Shown here in pieces: positions 40,911 to 54,524 of a DNA stretch of 64,000 nt (positions are counted from its first letter, which is position 1; every line of letters starts with the position of its first letter). Under the pieces are notes generated by a model. The model searched no databases, had not been told where the DNA came from, and saw nothing but the letters and a program-made list of their open reading frames with translations. The translations under genes were made by a program, and so were the position numbers. The DNA is from Ciona savignyi (taxonomy: Eukaryota; Chordata; Ascidiacea; Phlebobranchia; Cionidae), in assembly GCA_000149265.1 (NCBI GenBank), contig CH003244.1, positions 740,432 to 804,431 of the forward strand, given 5' to 3'.

Positions 40911-43425
40911 TATGTTATTGACATTTACGTTTTCTACCAGTGTTTTTATCTACAACATTTGTGGCATTCCAATGTGTTCGACCACCACCTCGTTAAGGTT
41001 TTTCTAAGATATTTTTTTGCACTCCACTTTTGTTAGGTTTCAAAATCGTTTCTTTAGCTCACCTACTGCTATAGTTTCATGCTTATATTGAATGTCGTCA
41101 ACTATTTTCAAGCACCATCAGTTCTAAATGATACTGTAGCCTTTATACGTTAATTAAAAGCGTATATTATTTTGTCATTGTCACAATATTGCTATAGACC
41201 TACACAAAAACGGCGCGAAAATTAAGTACCTGTTCGCATAATCAGTATTCATGTATTGGGCAATGAACAGGCAGGCCAAGTGTCATACTTTATAATTAAG
41301 TGCATAGCAAACAGATGCTTGTACCGAACAAGTGTACTTAGTTAAATCAAGTGTTGTTGTTTCGAAACTCGTGATCAGCAAGTGTCACAGGTCTACTCTG
41401 GCGTGGAATTTGGAATCAAAGTACACAAATGTGTCACCTTCTATTTGTGTTGACTGTTTCATTTAGGCTGCAATTTCTGATAGGCGCCTCTAATATTTGG
41501 AGTAATTTCCGAGTTCGTTAACCTGGAACATGATTTGGACAAAACTAAAATGAGAAAGGGGAATATAATGTATATTGAAATGAGGGTTAGAACTAGAGTG
41601 GCAGAGCATTGGGATCAGGGCTACCAATGCTCGCATTTTTGATAAACTTCTGATAACAGATTTGATAATTTTTAATAAAAGAAGATAAAACAGTCGGTAA
41701 TTGGAAAGGACTTAAAACCCTTCCCCTACGAACCTATGAATCCTAATTTACCCATAATTATGGTTTACTTGATTATTCCCAATTTAACAATCATTTAGTT
41801 TAACTGTCGATCTACTGCTGCACTTGTTGTTGGACGAAATTGTTCAACTGACTCGACCCAGTACGTTGTGTTCTAGGATCGGTTATTTAGCGAACACCAA
41901 CGAAACCAAGTGGATTAAGGGTAGATTAACCCTACGGTCGGCATGACGCAACCTAGCGATTGTCGTGTAATACAGTTAGTTTCTCGAATTATCTTAATCA
42001 CCTTGCTCAAGGACGAAAGCGAGCGGACAGTGGTCAGGTCGATGATCAAAACTGTTCCCTAGTTAGTAGGACCTTCGCGCTTGGGGGCAAGTGCGTATTG
42101 GATTTGCCTTGTAGAAAATAACACAAGAGAAATTCTTCAACCGTGTGGTCTCTTTTAAATCGACGATCAATGAAAAACACGTGAAAGAAATTGCATGGTA
42201 TTTTGGATATGCTGTTGATAATTAATAGTACACCAAGTTGTTAAATATAACTTGTAATCGATATGGGGTTTAACACTGGAGGGACACGATGCACAAGCCG
42301 TTTTGCTAAACAATTACTGCATTAAGCTTAGATGCTGGTGATTTTGTTGGGATATATATATTTGGGGCTTGGTATAAATGTTTTTTTTGATGGGATAGGA
42401 AATTAAAATTACGTTTAAAAATATTGTTAGTTTTACAGTCATAAAATTTACACGGAAAGTAAAAAGTCAAACAAAATAGATGAAGCTTTATATGCTAAGT
42501 GAAGAGAATTGGAACAGCAAAATAGGAAAATGATGTATGAATGTACAATAGTGCATGTTCCCAAGGTGGGGTCTCTTTTGTTGGTCTAAATGACCTTGCC
42601 AAACAGCAAAGAGCAGCGGATCATTGAAATAATTGAAACCAAGTAGAAAAGGCGTAAAAATAATAAAAAATATTATTTGATAACACTTATTAACCTAAAA
42701 AATTACGTATGTCGAAAACACCAGCTTGGTTTAGATTTAGATTAACTAAAAAATAAAATTCGTATTAAAACATTTATTGCATTAAAATGACGAAGTATTA
42801 GCAAAGCTATAAAAATACTCTCATACTGATTTCTTGCGAAATAAAAAGGTAAAGTACAGGAATTGATAGTATGTTGATGGCAATTAATGGCATGATTGCT
42901 GATGTTAACAATGTGGTAATCCTAAGAAATGTCAAAGCGGAAACAAGAAAAGAAATTGTAATTATAATACTTAATGTTCAACACTTAAAATTATTAAAGA
43001 AGTCAGGACTACAAATACAAACTCAGTTCAACCTTTGCTATCATGCACGTTCCCGCAATCTAATGTCTTTGCACACAATGTCCCACATTCTACTATCTTC
43101 ACATACATTACATTTACAACCCAATGTCTTCATATACGTAATTCAAACCTCCTGGCTACAAATAAAAAAAATTAGCCTATTCCCAAAGTGGGAGACAAAA
43201 TGCAACCTTTTTTTTTGGCAAAAAATGGACAGTACAAACATATGGAATTTTCATATATGTACTAAAAGCGCAAATTCTTTGCACATTTCTAAACTAAAAA
43301 GGTTATAAAAGGCAATAGTTACTATCCCACTTTAATATTGTTTGTGCATATAGAGAAGTACTCATTAGCCCATCACATATATCTATTTTCGTATAAGTTT
43401 CCATAATTTTCTAATTTGTCCAACA
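40911..43425. other. Convergent 3' intergenic region FGFRL1/SH3PXD2
   Basis: The two genes point at each other here. An ATTAAA at about 41153 could serve FGFRL1. A fragment of the MITE-like family lies near 41555-41610. An open frame at 42871-43308 looks compositional, not genic. Confidence 0.5.
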
Positions 43426-46400
43426 TTATCCTGAGTTCACAGGTTTAAAAAAGGCGGAGGGGACCCAGCCAGAGTGATCGTTGATTCTCACATACCACCA
43501 GTCTGACACGGACTGCTCCAGCAACTCAGCTTTAGCACCTTCTGTGAAGCCAAGTTCCCCGGTGCCACTTGATTCGAAGTCGCACACAGCGGTATACCAC
43601 TCTTGCATCGTGCCTTCTAAATTGGAGTACGTTTCATGTCCATGCGTCGGGTTATCGACTTGCCCATCAGGAGAAGATCGCAAGTGAAAGGAGTTCTTAT
43701 CTCCCCTGTAATCGCCATTACAAGTGGCTTTGTTATTTATTTTGTTATTGTTGTTGATATTCTGTCGTACAGCAGGCGATTTTCGGATATTTCCAGTTTG
43801 AGAATTTCTCTCTAAATTTTTCTTTATATTATTAGGCTTGGTGGTTTGGCCGTTGCAGCCTCTCGGTTTTACCGGTTTAAGGACGCTTCGGAAGTCAAAT
43901 TGACCAGTTTCGGTTTGCGGCTTTTCCGCTGTTGTTTTTGTCGCAAATTTTCTCGGTGAAGATTCATTGCTTTTACTAACAGGTTTTAACCTGCTGGCAG
44001 GCAGTGCAGGTTTGACAGGAGGAATAGCGGGTTTTTCATTGGAAAGTCGCTTGGCAACTGGTATTTTAGAATTAACAGGGTTCAGCAATGGCTTCTGTGG
44101 TTTCTTCGGTGGGGAGGGCTTTTTAAAGTTTCGGAAATTAGTGTCATTTGAGTAAGTGTGCTCTGCAAACTCATGCGACGTTGTTTTTTCTTCCCGTAAC
44201 GAACTTGACCTTGTCACTTTGTTATGCGCTAGTTTTTGGACTTGGGTCTTCTTCGTTAAACTAGGTGGAACAGGCCGGTTTGGTGGTATTTTAGTGATCG
44301 GTTTTGATGTTTTAGTGATGTAGTTTTCAGGGACCCATCCTTCCTTCCCTTCTACATCAATATACCACCAACCAGGGCTCTTCGATAGAACCTGAAAGCA
44401 ATAATTCCGACATAAGTTGTATGTTTAGGTTAGAATAAACTACACATGTTCAGTCCGACCGGTTAGTCTGGTGGTTTAGTGCGACAACTTCCAACCGAAA
44501 TAGTTCCGGTAACCCGACGGTAGGGGCGAGGTGATCTGGCGATTGCCCGTGTGTTAACCCAATTGGTTTTCCACTTCACGGGGATAAACATGAATATCCC
44601 ATCCCTATTCCTGGCACACACCGCGTTGAAGTGCAAAAATCCATCAGAATATTTGAGTTTTTAGTCAGGTTAGTGTAGCTATTACAGTGCAATGTTTATA
44701 ATATAGAGCACTTCAATTGAAAATGACAAAACAACTTAATCATACTCCATTCAAAATAATATCTCATATCGTAGCGAAATTGTTAAATTTTGTTACAATT
44801 ACGTAATCACACCACCACCCCATTTTTCATTTACAAATGAAGAAATTAACACCTGCGACTGTGCCTCAGTTTACGTTTTGAACTAGTTACCCAATTTGTT
44901 GTCAGCAAACCATTAAATAAATTTAACAATGATTAACTGAATTGTGTGTATACCAAACATAAAAGCAATCGTTAACAATAAATTTTTTAAGTAGACGCAA
45001 ATTCTACCATTTTACTTTTTGTTGTTCTCAAACAGATTTAGCCTTTTTTAATTAACAGAGCAATTGCCGAAAAAACTGTTAATCAAAATTTAAGCATATG
45101 TTACACCATTATAATGTCTAGATTTACAAGAAATATATTTGAAAATAAAATTTTAAATATTCTATTTATATTTGCTAGTAAAACATAGGGATTACCGTGA
45201 CTTTGTCATCGACATTTATGGGTAGTCCGTAGGGTACGTTCCCATCAAAAGAATGCAGCGCCATGTAGATACCCTCTTCGGGTTCCTGAATAGGGGGTGG
45301 AGGAGGGGGCACTTGGGGCTTTAACGACCCTCGTTTTGCCGATATACCACTCAGACGCTTGTGGTTGGGGGTCACTGAATATAAACAACAGTATTAAGTG
45401 GGGTGAACAGATGGATACTATTACTTGTACCCTGGGGTGTGTGGGAAAGGTATGACTAACACGACGGGGCGACAAGTTACCACCTGATATCCTCACTTTC
45501 CAACCTAACATGGCCACGTGTTTCAAAAAAATGAATGACACCCGAATGGTTTTGCAAAATCACAAAACTGCCTAAGTTAATAAAAAAAACGACAATTATA
45601 AGATAAGAAACTGGGGTTTGAAGATATCATTTTGGGAGAACTACCTATCTGTTGTACAATAGTTGGCTGATTTAAGTGTTGTAAGAGTTTAGTAATCGCA
45701 GTATTGGGTTGATTAATATAAATCCATGCTAGCGGATTTACATTATTACCAACCAAAGGGTGAATTGACAAAACTTCCAGTACTATGTACAAATGATAAT
45801 TAAGATACTGTATTCTTTCTCAGATTAACAAAAGTGATTTATTTGATTTTATGTCAGAACATATATATTTCTCTAAAAATACTTTATTTCCAATTTCCAT
45901 GTCAGCATAAGCTTACAATTTGCCATGTACATGTAAGTGTAAAATGACATACAGCACCATGACAGCTACAGTATTGTTTCTTATGACGTAACTTATATTA
46001 GGTGGCACAAGGGGCCAAATTTAAGTGTGGTTTAGGGGTTTTAAACGATTTTCATATCCGGAACACATGTACAGGGCATTAGTCACTTCTTGTGCCGGTA
46101 GGAAGTCGTACAAATAGTTTGGGACGGGAGAAAAGGAGTTCCAACAACATATTGCATCAAATTGAACCAAGTACATCCGAACTAGCAGTATAGAGATGAC
46201 TGTACCAAAAACCAAAAATATGCTGTCTTTGTGACGAAATATGGTGCTCATTTTAACTCGAGCAATTTCAGAACTCATTTTAACACACACTGAACACATT
46301 TAAGTTGCCACAGCTTTTTCATAAGGTTTAGTATTTGTTTGCTTGCTTTTGTTAATTCAATTTTAAACGACCCATTAAAATCCAATGGATCAATGCAATG

Positions 46401-49400
46401 ATCATGAAATACCTCACGCTCACAGAAACAACCTTTTAAGCACGGTAAAGTTATGGGATTAAAAAGTGAAGAAAAAAAAGATATTTTGAACACCTTTACA
46501 CTTTCTTTTGAACATCCTTTTACCAACACCAATTAGAACACCGTTTAACCAACACACTAATTTAAATTTTTTTTTACAAACTTACCGTTATCGTTCAGCA
46601 CGATGTTTGAAGACAGACTCGAACAAGATCGGGATGTGGTTATAGTCGGACCTTTGTGAGTGTTGGGTAGCACAGTGATGGTGGGCTTCTTCCTGATGCT
46701 ACTGACTTGCATCGCAACTGAGTCTGGTGGTTTTTTGAGGTAGGAAGCAGGCGCCAAGCCTTGATTTCCATTGTAGCTAAACAAAAGTTATATATTGTTG
46801 TATTTCTTCAAGAATACTTGTTCAAAGAGGCATTTGTAACTAACTATGTGAAAAAATGCTGTGTACTTGACTAGTATCTCTTGGTATAAGGTAATAAGAT
46901 CAATTGTGCGGCACCAGCATTCATTTTTTATTTATTTCCATCGATTAATAGGTCATGCCCACACCAGGTTTGGAGAAAAATGTATTTGCTGTTCGCATTT
47001 GAATACAGACTTTTACATCATTTATTTTAAAACAGGATTTTATGGTAAATGTGAATGCATTTGCAACAATTATAAAAGTTTAAAGTATTAGCGATTATAA
47101 ATTCTAGTCCTAATGTAATAGAATTTAAATTAAATATTATGCATTTATCTTTATTGGTAAAACCATGTATTTAAAAAAAAGTCTGCTCCAAACTAGTTTT
47201 TTTTCTATATCTATCTGTGATTTTATATTATAAAGTAGATTCTACTTTTAAGTGACTGTAAATCGAAGTGCTTAGCACTCTTTTCATGTGGGCCCATTGT
47301 CATCTTATAATGAAGATTAATGGTACTGGATTTATGTTCAATTTTACCATTATCTCCTATAGCCTCCCCTTAAATGAGCCCAATTACTCAACCTTGACAA
47401 TTTCCTTTGTTAGTGGAGCAATGGTTTTAGATGGAGGATTGCTATATGCTTTAACCACTTAATCTCTAAGTATTAATCTTAGAAGTGCTACAAGTCAGCA
47501 AGTTATTAGCTGTAATAAAATAATTGCATTATAAAAACATCAGTGTAATTTATATTCATGAAGAGCTTTCATAGCAAAACTGTTAAAGTTTTTCCTATTT
47601 TAACAAAAACGCTGGCTGATTAACAAATAACAACAACAAATAAATAGAATAATAAAACAGCTTTTTACAGCGGAAATTTGTGCAATTAGTAACAGTGTTT
47701 TGTCTGTAGGCAAAAGCATATACATCCTTTATAAAGTGCTTGGGCGCCAATTTTAATCATGGACCGTGTTATTATTGATTTCACTGTATGTTATAGTACA
47801 CCTGTTAGCCCTACAACATACATAGATTTAGCTGCAAGGCCTTAATTCACTTTTATAACCAACTTTAATCAATTTGGTGCGACTCTGAAATTAAATTAAG
47901 TTTTTAACCTTTATCCTTATAACACAGAAACAAAATATATTAAAGTGCCCATTCAAATTTATATTCTTCTTTTGGGTGTTTTAGAAAACAGTACCAGCAA
48001 ATTTTTGGTTTGGTTTTAAGTAAAAACTAGTTTTTAGCAAATTTTGGACAAATTCATATTTTTAAAGATCTTTTCTGTGTAAGCTTCATGTTAAATTTAT
48101 ATCTTAATAATTGTTATACATATTTTCATTTTTTGGTGATGGTACATGGATTAACTGGCCTGCAAGAACACTTTGTTGAGTTAATTAGGCACCTTTACTA
48201 TTACCGGTCGTAAAATTTCCCATTTTAATAATGTAAGCTTTAATTACCTGACAAGCCACCAGCCTTCTAAATTTTTCTGCAAGACTTCAACAAGAACTCC
48301 CACTCCAAAGCTTATTTCGTTCTCGCCTCCAGTGAATTGGGTTGTGGTGATATACTTCTGGCCTGGGGAGAGGAAATTGGATCCACTTGAAATATTTAAA
48401 AGCATCTGTGAGTCATTGGGAAAGGAGGGTTTTAAAATCCCTATTAATTAATAATGCACAGTTTAATTGAAAACTTTTATGTGTCTAAGGATTTGGTAGC
48501 ATGCTTAGAGAATGCTTTTACATTTTGTGTTGTTTTAAAAGTTTTGTGCTGTTTTAAAACCGAACAAAAAGTAATTATACTCAAATATATTGTTAAGTCT
48601 CTAGACACTTAGACAGTGTCAATGTCGCAAAAGTACAATACAACCCTTGGTAGTATAATAATGTCTTTGATCTTTAGTAGTTTTACATCTTTAATATAAC
48701 ACACATTGAAAAGTGTAAAAGCAAATTACCTTGGCCAAGGGGGACTTCTTTTGTGACTAGATTTTCATTTTTGCCATTAAGTTTTTCCAGATAAACACCC
48801 GGCATCCAACCCTGTTCTCCATCCACATTGTTTACAAACCACCAACCTGACAAGCATGATTTTAATAACATCATTATGTGGATTTGGTAAACTTGCTGGT
48901 GCAAAAGGCATTTTTTCGCTCCTTCGTTACATTAAAGACTGGAACAATTATTTTAATAAACAGCAGGATAAAACGGCAAAACTACAGTAGTTAAAACACG
49001 TCAGTGAATATCCATGGTATAACGGGGAAAAGGACATGGTTATTAAACTTAACATTAATAAACTGTAAGTGAAATAGTAACAATGTACATTAAAAAAGGT
49101 GGCCCACATGTTCACTACAAAACATAAACTTAATATATTGCTATAAATGTTCAAATTATACCTAGCACGTCTACATAATTATACCTAGCATCTCTTCCAT
49201 CAGTATAAAGCATATTGATAATATTATTGTTATGTATTATAATACACACTTCCACCCAATTAACACCAGCTCTTCATATGTGCGTGGTTTAAATTGGATA
49301 TAAACAAAACAATCTTCCAAAAGTTTCTCCCATTTGGTAGAGCTGTTGTGCTATATATACCACAAACTTTGCGGCTATTAACATTGCCATTGCTTTAAAT

Positions 49401-52400
49401 GACTATTTTGTGTTAACATTGTTTATAGATTTAAAACGGAGGATAATTGGTTGGTTAAAAATCTTAAGTTTTTATATGCGCTTTAATCATCATGTTAGTA
49501 GATATTGTTATAAATAATTCACTCAGCCACTAGTGGTGGTGTTATAATTATAGTTACATAGAATTCGTAGATTTGCGATGTCAACACTTAAAATTTGTTC
49601 ATTTTTTTTCTAAAAATTGCTAAAAATCACCATTTTCGTTTTTATCTATGACTTCTACCACCTCCCCAGCCCGAGATGACAATTCCTTGGCCTGGGTTTT
49701 TTCATAATCCTTTGTTACAACGTACGGTTCTGGCAGTATGGGCTGCGATATGTCTGTAAAAACATTTAAAAATATACTCTGGCATGATACAGCAATATAA
49801 TTCAGTAATATGACGTAAAAATATTAAAAAAAAATTGTTACCAAATGTACTTGAATAAGGAATTCCCATTGCTAAACAAAAATATAACTCCAGGCAATCA
49901 AATTTGTTTAATCTTATAACTTTTTGCTAAATGCTAAGTGTAAAAATAATTCGTACTGCACTTACCAATGCTATCCTTTTTCCAGGATTTGATGTTTGTA
50001 GTGTTGTCACTAAAAAAAATAATAAATTGTGAACTTTTAATGGGAATGATAGAAAAATAAAACTTACGTTTCGTGTGATTTAAGATCTTCTGGTTTGGTT
50101 TCAAAGAAATCCAAAATTAGTGGATTTTGTACAATATAGTCAGGAAGCTTGATTAGATCCTGTTGAAATAAGACAAAATTTTACATGAATTTAGATAAAA
50201 AGTAGCATATTCTTACAGAGTGCATAGTAATTCGTTTTAAAAAATTTGAAATAGTAAGTAAAGTCAATGTGATGCAAAAAACGCATGTCTTTTAAACCCC
50301 CTAAATATGACCTTTGTTTTCCTAAACAGGTATGAGTATACTCATGCATTGTGCAGTCACAGTCTGGCTACCAAAGTTAATACCACACATGGTTTTCTAC
50401 ACCAACTTTTGTCTGCAAGGTAAGAATAAATGGACGTTTTTGAACATGGAGATTGAAATACATGTTGTGCATTTCCTATATGCACACGTGCATGATTTAA
50501 TAAGATGCAAATAGCACAGCTTTGCGCAGCTGTTTCTGAAATGCATTTCCTCGATGGAATAAGGAAGTGCCTCATTCAGTCATATACATGGCATGAAACT
50601 TTTGAAGTGGGCAAAACGTTCACTCTTAAACATTAAAAATGCAGTAGTCAGTCCTTATTTTCAAAGAAATACTGAAACAAAAAAATATATAAAAACAATA
50701 TAATAGCATATACATTGTTTTTGTACATAAAAGTGAAGTAAATAATATATTGATTTTTTTAATTCTTTTGCAAACAAAATTTAGTACAAAATGAGTATGC
50801 AAACAGAACCAACCTTACAATACTCCCCAATAGACTGCACTCGTTTTAACGCAACATCTCTAATATTGCTTCTGCGAAAAAGGATTTTCCCCGGAAGATA
50901 TGGGATTATTCTTGTTGATGGGTCCTTTAAACCTCCTTCTCTTGGAAATGTTTCCAAAAGATTTATCTAGGAATTTTAATGTTGACTCAATTAATCACAG
51001 AAGGGCAGCCGGCTGTGTTTATTCAATATTGTCAGAGTGAATTTATTTGGTTAGTGTAATAAATTATTCATTAACTTAGATTAGTGGACCATCTCTACTA
51101 TTCTAGACCAGACAAACAAATTTTACGCTGTTTAAATAAATATAAACTTGGAATTTCAAGTTCTCTTGTGTTGTCTAACCTGTAGGTCAAAAAATTTGCT
51201 GTATCGTCGAAAAATAATGGTTTCACTTCCATCATCCCAGGTAACTTCAATGACATAAACCTGTTAAAAAAACAAATTATATTTTCATAATACAATATAG
51301 GATAGAATACTTCTGTTTGGTTCTACTCTTAAATGTGAAAACTTGACTAGTTTCCATTTATAAACCATGATTAATGCCCTAACGAGTGTTAAAAAATAAC
51401 CTTTGGTAATGGTAAATTACTATGATACTTTCATCAAAATATTGCATGTCACAGTCGGATTTTTAATTGCATTCATAAGAAAATCATTTTAATTTAAAAC
51501 CATTGCAATTATCATAACATCGATTAATCGCCTTTTTAGGGTGACAAAAATCAAGCAAGACTTTCCATGAGTAAACTTGGACATTTGCAGTCTGAGCGGA
51601 TCATTGTGTAGGCCAGGGATGTCCAACCTTTTATTGTAATGGGCCGCATTGTCACTTAAAATAATTCAATGGGCCGCAGAACCTCTTAATTTTAATAAAA
51701 ATGGAAGGGTTCGAATTAATGGTTTTGTACCGTTATTTAGTAGTAATGATAAATTGCAATAAACGTAAATTCAAAAGGGGTGTGTCGCATCTCTCCAATC
51801 ACGAATAAAGGAATCGAGGTATATTAACGCATAATGGCGATTATTGCGTTGTGATAGCAATGCTTATTATACGCCAATAATGCAATGAAGCCAAGGTAAA
51901 TAAATAATGTTATGTTTAAGGCAAATAATGTTACATAAACGTGTTGAGGATTTATTATTAAAAGTGCGCGAAATCAGTACCAGTAATTTATATTTTCGCG
52001 ATTTTGTTAAATTTTGTAATTCGCGAACTTTAGAAAACGGTTCGCGAATAGCGATTCGCGATCCGTTAATTCCAACCCTAAATGTGTACATAAAGAAACA
52101 ATTAAAAGCCATTAATTTCATATTTGAAAAAGGAAACAAATAGCACACATATAAAAAGAAACAAAAACTTATTTCTGCGATACAAAGTCAATGAGATAAG
52201 TGTTTGTCGTCAGTCGGTTTCTTTCTGCAGTTTTGATGTTAACTGCGTCCCTAAAAGCTGACTGATACATTTTAATTAGGCCAAGATTTAAAGTTCAAAA
52301 TACTACTTGGAGTAAAAATTACTAGCGGGCCGCACAAAAATCTCAGGTGGGCCGCACTGCGGCCCGCGGGCCGCCAGGTTGGACATCCCTGGTGTAGGCC

Positions 52401-52847
52401 TATCATTAGCGATACATGTTCTACTACTATTTTATAAAAATTTTGCAACTTGTTATCAAATTGTGCACCTGCAAGATATCGTTAAGATCAGTCATTACTT
52501 TCCTGACCATCAAATAAGTTGTTTGCTAGAAATTAATGAATTAAGACGATCAGTAAAAATACAAATACCAGTATCTTGAAAAAGAATAAGAAAATGACAG
52601 CTTGGTGTAAATATTTTGTTTCTCAAAACAATGTTAGAGGTTTTAGGAAAATGGTGCTCAATACAAAACATACATGATCACAAAAGTAAATAATCAACTT
52701 TAATTCAAACAAATGAACTGTCATATGAGTAAACAATTAAAATAAATTTAAAGAAATCTTACTCACGTAATGTTTTGATGGAACACGTCTTTTCTCAGCA
52801 CGATCAACGTTGACAGCTGTCATTAACCTTTTCGGAACTTGCGCCAT
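43426..52847 (-). CDS. SH3PXD2: SH3 and PX domain protein 2, Tks4/Tks5 family (12 exons)
   Basis: Tks adaptors bind phosphoinositides, organise podosomes and invadopodia, and scaffold NADPH oxidases. Minus-strand exons: 52767-52847, 51180-51260, 50814-50966, 50068-50159, 49966-50009, 49842-49871, 49631-49753, 48730-48846, 48248-48362, 46586-46776, 45196-45374 and 43426-44391. They give 723 residues. The PX domain (about 6-128) has [29 protein letters not shown] and [15 protein letters not shown], nearly identical to human Tks5. SH3 domains lie at about 171-223, 244-293, 378-428 and 666-719, each with the WW and P-x-x-Y/F signature. The 240-residue linker before the last SH3 is rich in proline and lysine ([12 protein letters not shown]). 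Four SH3 domains resemble Tks4, but one ascidian gene may be ancestral to both paralogs. The 30-base exon 49842-49871 is supported only by phase and splice sites. Confidence 0.93.
44452..44612 (+). repeat. tRNA-derived SINE with internal deletion
   Basis: The head (gtccgaccggttagtctggt) jumps from the ccaaccgaa region straight to the tagttccggtaacccgacgg body, losing about 150 bases of the consensus. It ends near cacggggataaacatgaata plus a short tail. It lies in SH3PXD2 intron 11. Confidence 0.8.
51614..52391. mobile_element. hAT-type non-autonomous DNA transposon
   Basis: Perfect 16-bp inverted ends, CAGGGATGTCCAACCT at 51614-51629 and its complement at 52376-52391. A perfect 8-bp target duplication, GTGTAGGC, flanks them (51606-51613 and 52392-52399). 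Subterminal gggccgca motifs recur at both ends. The interior has several ttcgcga motifs near 51964-52062 but no recognisable transposase. It lies in SH3PXD2 intron 1. Confidence 0.9.
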
Positions 52848-54524
52848 GGTAGGACATTTGTATGATTCAAAACTAGCGTTATAACGTGCACATTATTTAT
52901 CTAGCGCTGTTGAACCGAAGAAGGTCGTTGAAAACAAACTTACAACGAGTATAAACTGATAAAGTGCACTACCGGCACAGGTTTACCACTCGCGTTAATA
53001 GATAAGACTTACGAGACAACTTAACTTTCGTATCTAGGGTGCGGATATGACTAACAGGTTGTCTTAAATCGAAATGAGATTTTCCTACAAAATGTGACAT
53101 CATCCTATGAGTCGCCTCCCCATTATTCACCCGTAAAAGCTTTAGCGATAAAAAATCCTGCTGCGAACGAGGAACGAGCGGCGGAGATAAAAGTTCGATC
53201 ACAATAGCGTCTGTCATCGGAAATCTTGTTTCTGAGAAATGCACGAACCTCTAGGAGAAAGGCATTATATTTGTAAACAGCCATAAAATGGACTAGAGCC
53301 GATAAAACGTGTGAAATATGACGCGATTTACTGTAGGGTTGTTTTAAGACCTCAACAAAATGCACAATCAAGTAAGGGAAACTGGTGGACTGTGATACAC
53401 ATCGGCCAAAAAATAATACACATCTGACAAAAAGCAAAATTTATTTTATTCACCCCAAGAACACAGTATGTTAAAAGTAATTGGAGCAAGAGCTGAGTCA
53501 GGGCACATTTGATGGGCCATAAATCAACTGTAATTAATACAAAATTTTGGAATACATTAATGCTTTTTTATGATTTCAGGGATATTTTACGCTTCACGGT
53601 TGATTTCACACCCTGTGAAAGGGGAATACCCATCACATTTATCTTATAAACACTGCGCCACAAAGTTTATTTCAAACAAGGATTGATAATTATTTTGCGG
53701 TACTCTGAATATTACTGTGTGATGGTTAATTTAAATTTCCTTGTGTCATCTTAAAGCAAATAAAAAGTCTTCTGAGTGCTTCGGCTATGACAGTGCTTTT
53801 ATTATTAGTTCGATTACAATTCGTTACGTAACGTTGTCAATTGTTTTCTTTACTATCCAATGTTTTTTGCTGCTAGGCTTACAAAAACGGTTTTCTAATG
53901 AAATAGTAAAACCGAATGCCAGCCAAACGAATGTGGGTTAGAAACAACTCGATTGCGAAGCACTTAAACTTTTCTTGAACCTAGTGCTAGTGGAATAACA
54001 GGTTGAACAAAAACTATAACAATATCACCAACCCACAACTCACTGTAATGGCGTTACCTCTAAATACTACAGGACCGCTTGGATCGCATAGACCGCTTGG
54101 ATTGCATTGAATCGCATATAGCGCTTGAATCGCTTACTATACTTTGTAATTACAAAAGCCATGATATTAATGTTAGGGTTGAGTTAGTTCTGGGGTTAAG
54201 ATTAGTGTTTGAAACAGGTATAAAATAACTTTCCATAGCAATCTAAGTGGTCCAAGCGATCCAAGCGTTCCTGTAGTATTTAGAGGCACCCCTGTAATGG
54301 CACTGATTACTGGTGACATGAGGTATTCTGATACTTGTTTGTAAGTTTTGTTATGAAACTTAAATGTCCCACCCACAAGGATAAACATGATCGTTCCATC
54401 CTAAACATGCAAACCAACGTTAAAGCACATGTACATAAAAAAACTCCTATATTTTGCAGAATCATTAGTGCTGGTCAACACTGCAATACAAAGCAGTTAA
54501 ACAGCCACCTGTAAACACTGAACA
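52848..54524. promoter_or_regulatory. Divergent intergenic region SH3PXD2/REXO1
   Basis: About 1.7 kb between divergent start codons, so it should hold both promoters. It contains the short inverted-repeat element at 54053-54291. I see no convincing TATA box or other gene. Confidence 0.5.
54053..54291. mobile_element. Short inverted-repeat element with 10-bp target duplication (Mutator-like MITE candidate)
   Basis: The arms cctctaaatactacagga + [c/a]cgcttggatcgc at 54057-54087 and 54256-54286 are inverted copies with one mismatch in 31. A direct repeat, ctgtaatggc, flanks the element at 54043-54052 and 54292-54301. A 9-11 bp duplication points to Mutator-like transposons. The centre carries the gggttgagttagttctgggg core seen in the dispersed MITE-like family. 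Confidence 0.7.

Noticed and set aside
42871..43308. 145-codon open frame on the plus strand between FGFRL1 and SH3PXD2
   Set aside because: It lies in AT-rich 3' flanking DNA, has no recognisable domain, and its latter half comes from a low-complexity stretch of repeated cacattcta/catacatta-type sequence. No splice or promoter context supports it.
43426..52847. Alternative call as NCF1 (p47phox) or NOXO1
   Set aside because: Those have two SH3 domains. This gene has four, with a long proline/lysine-rich linker and PX motifs nearly identical to Tks5.
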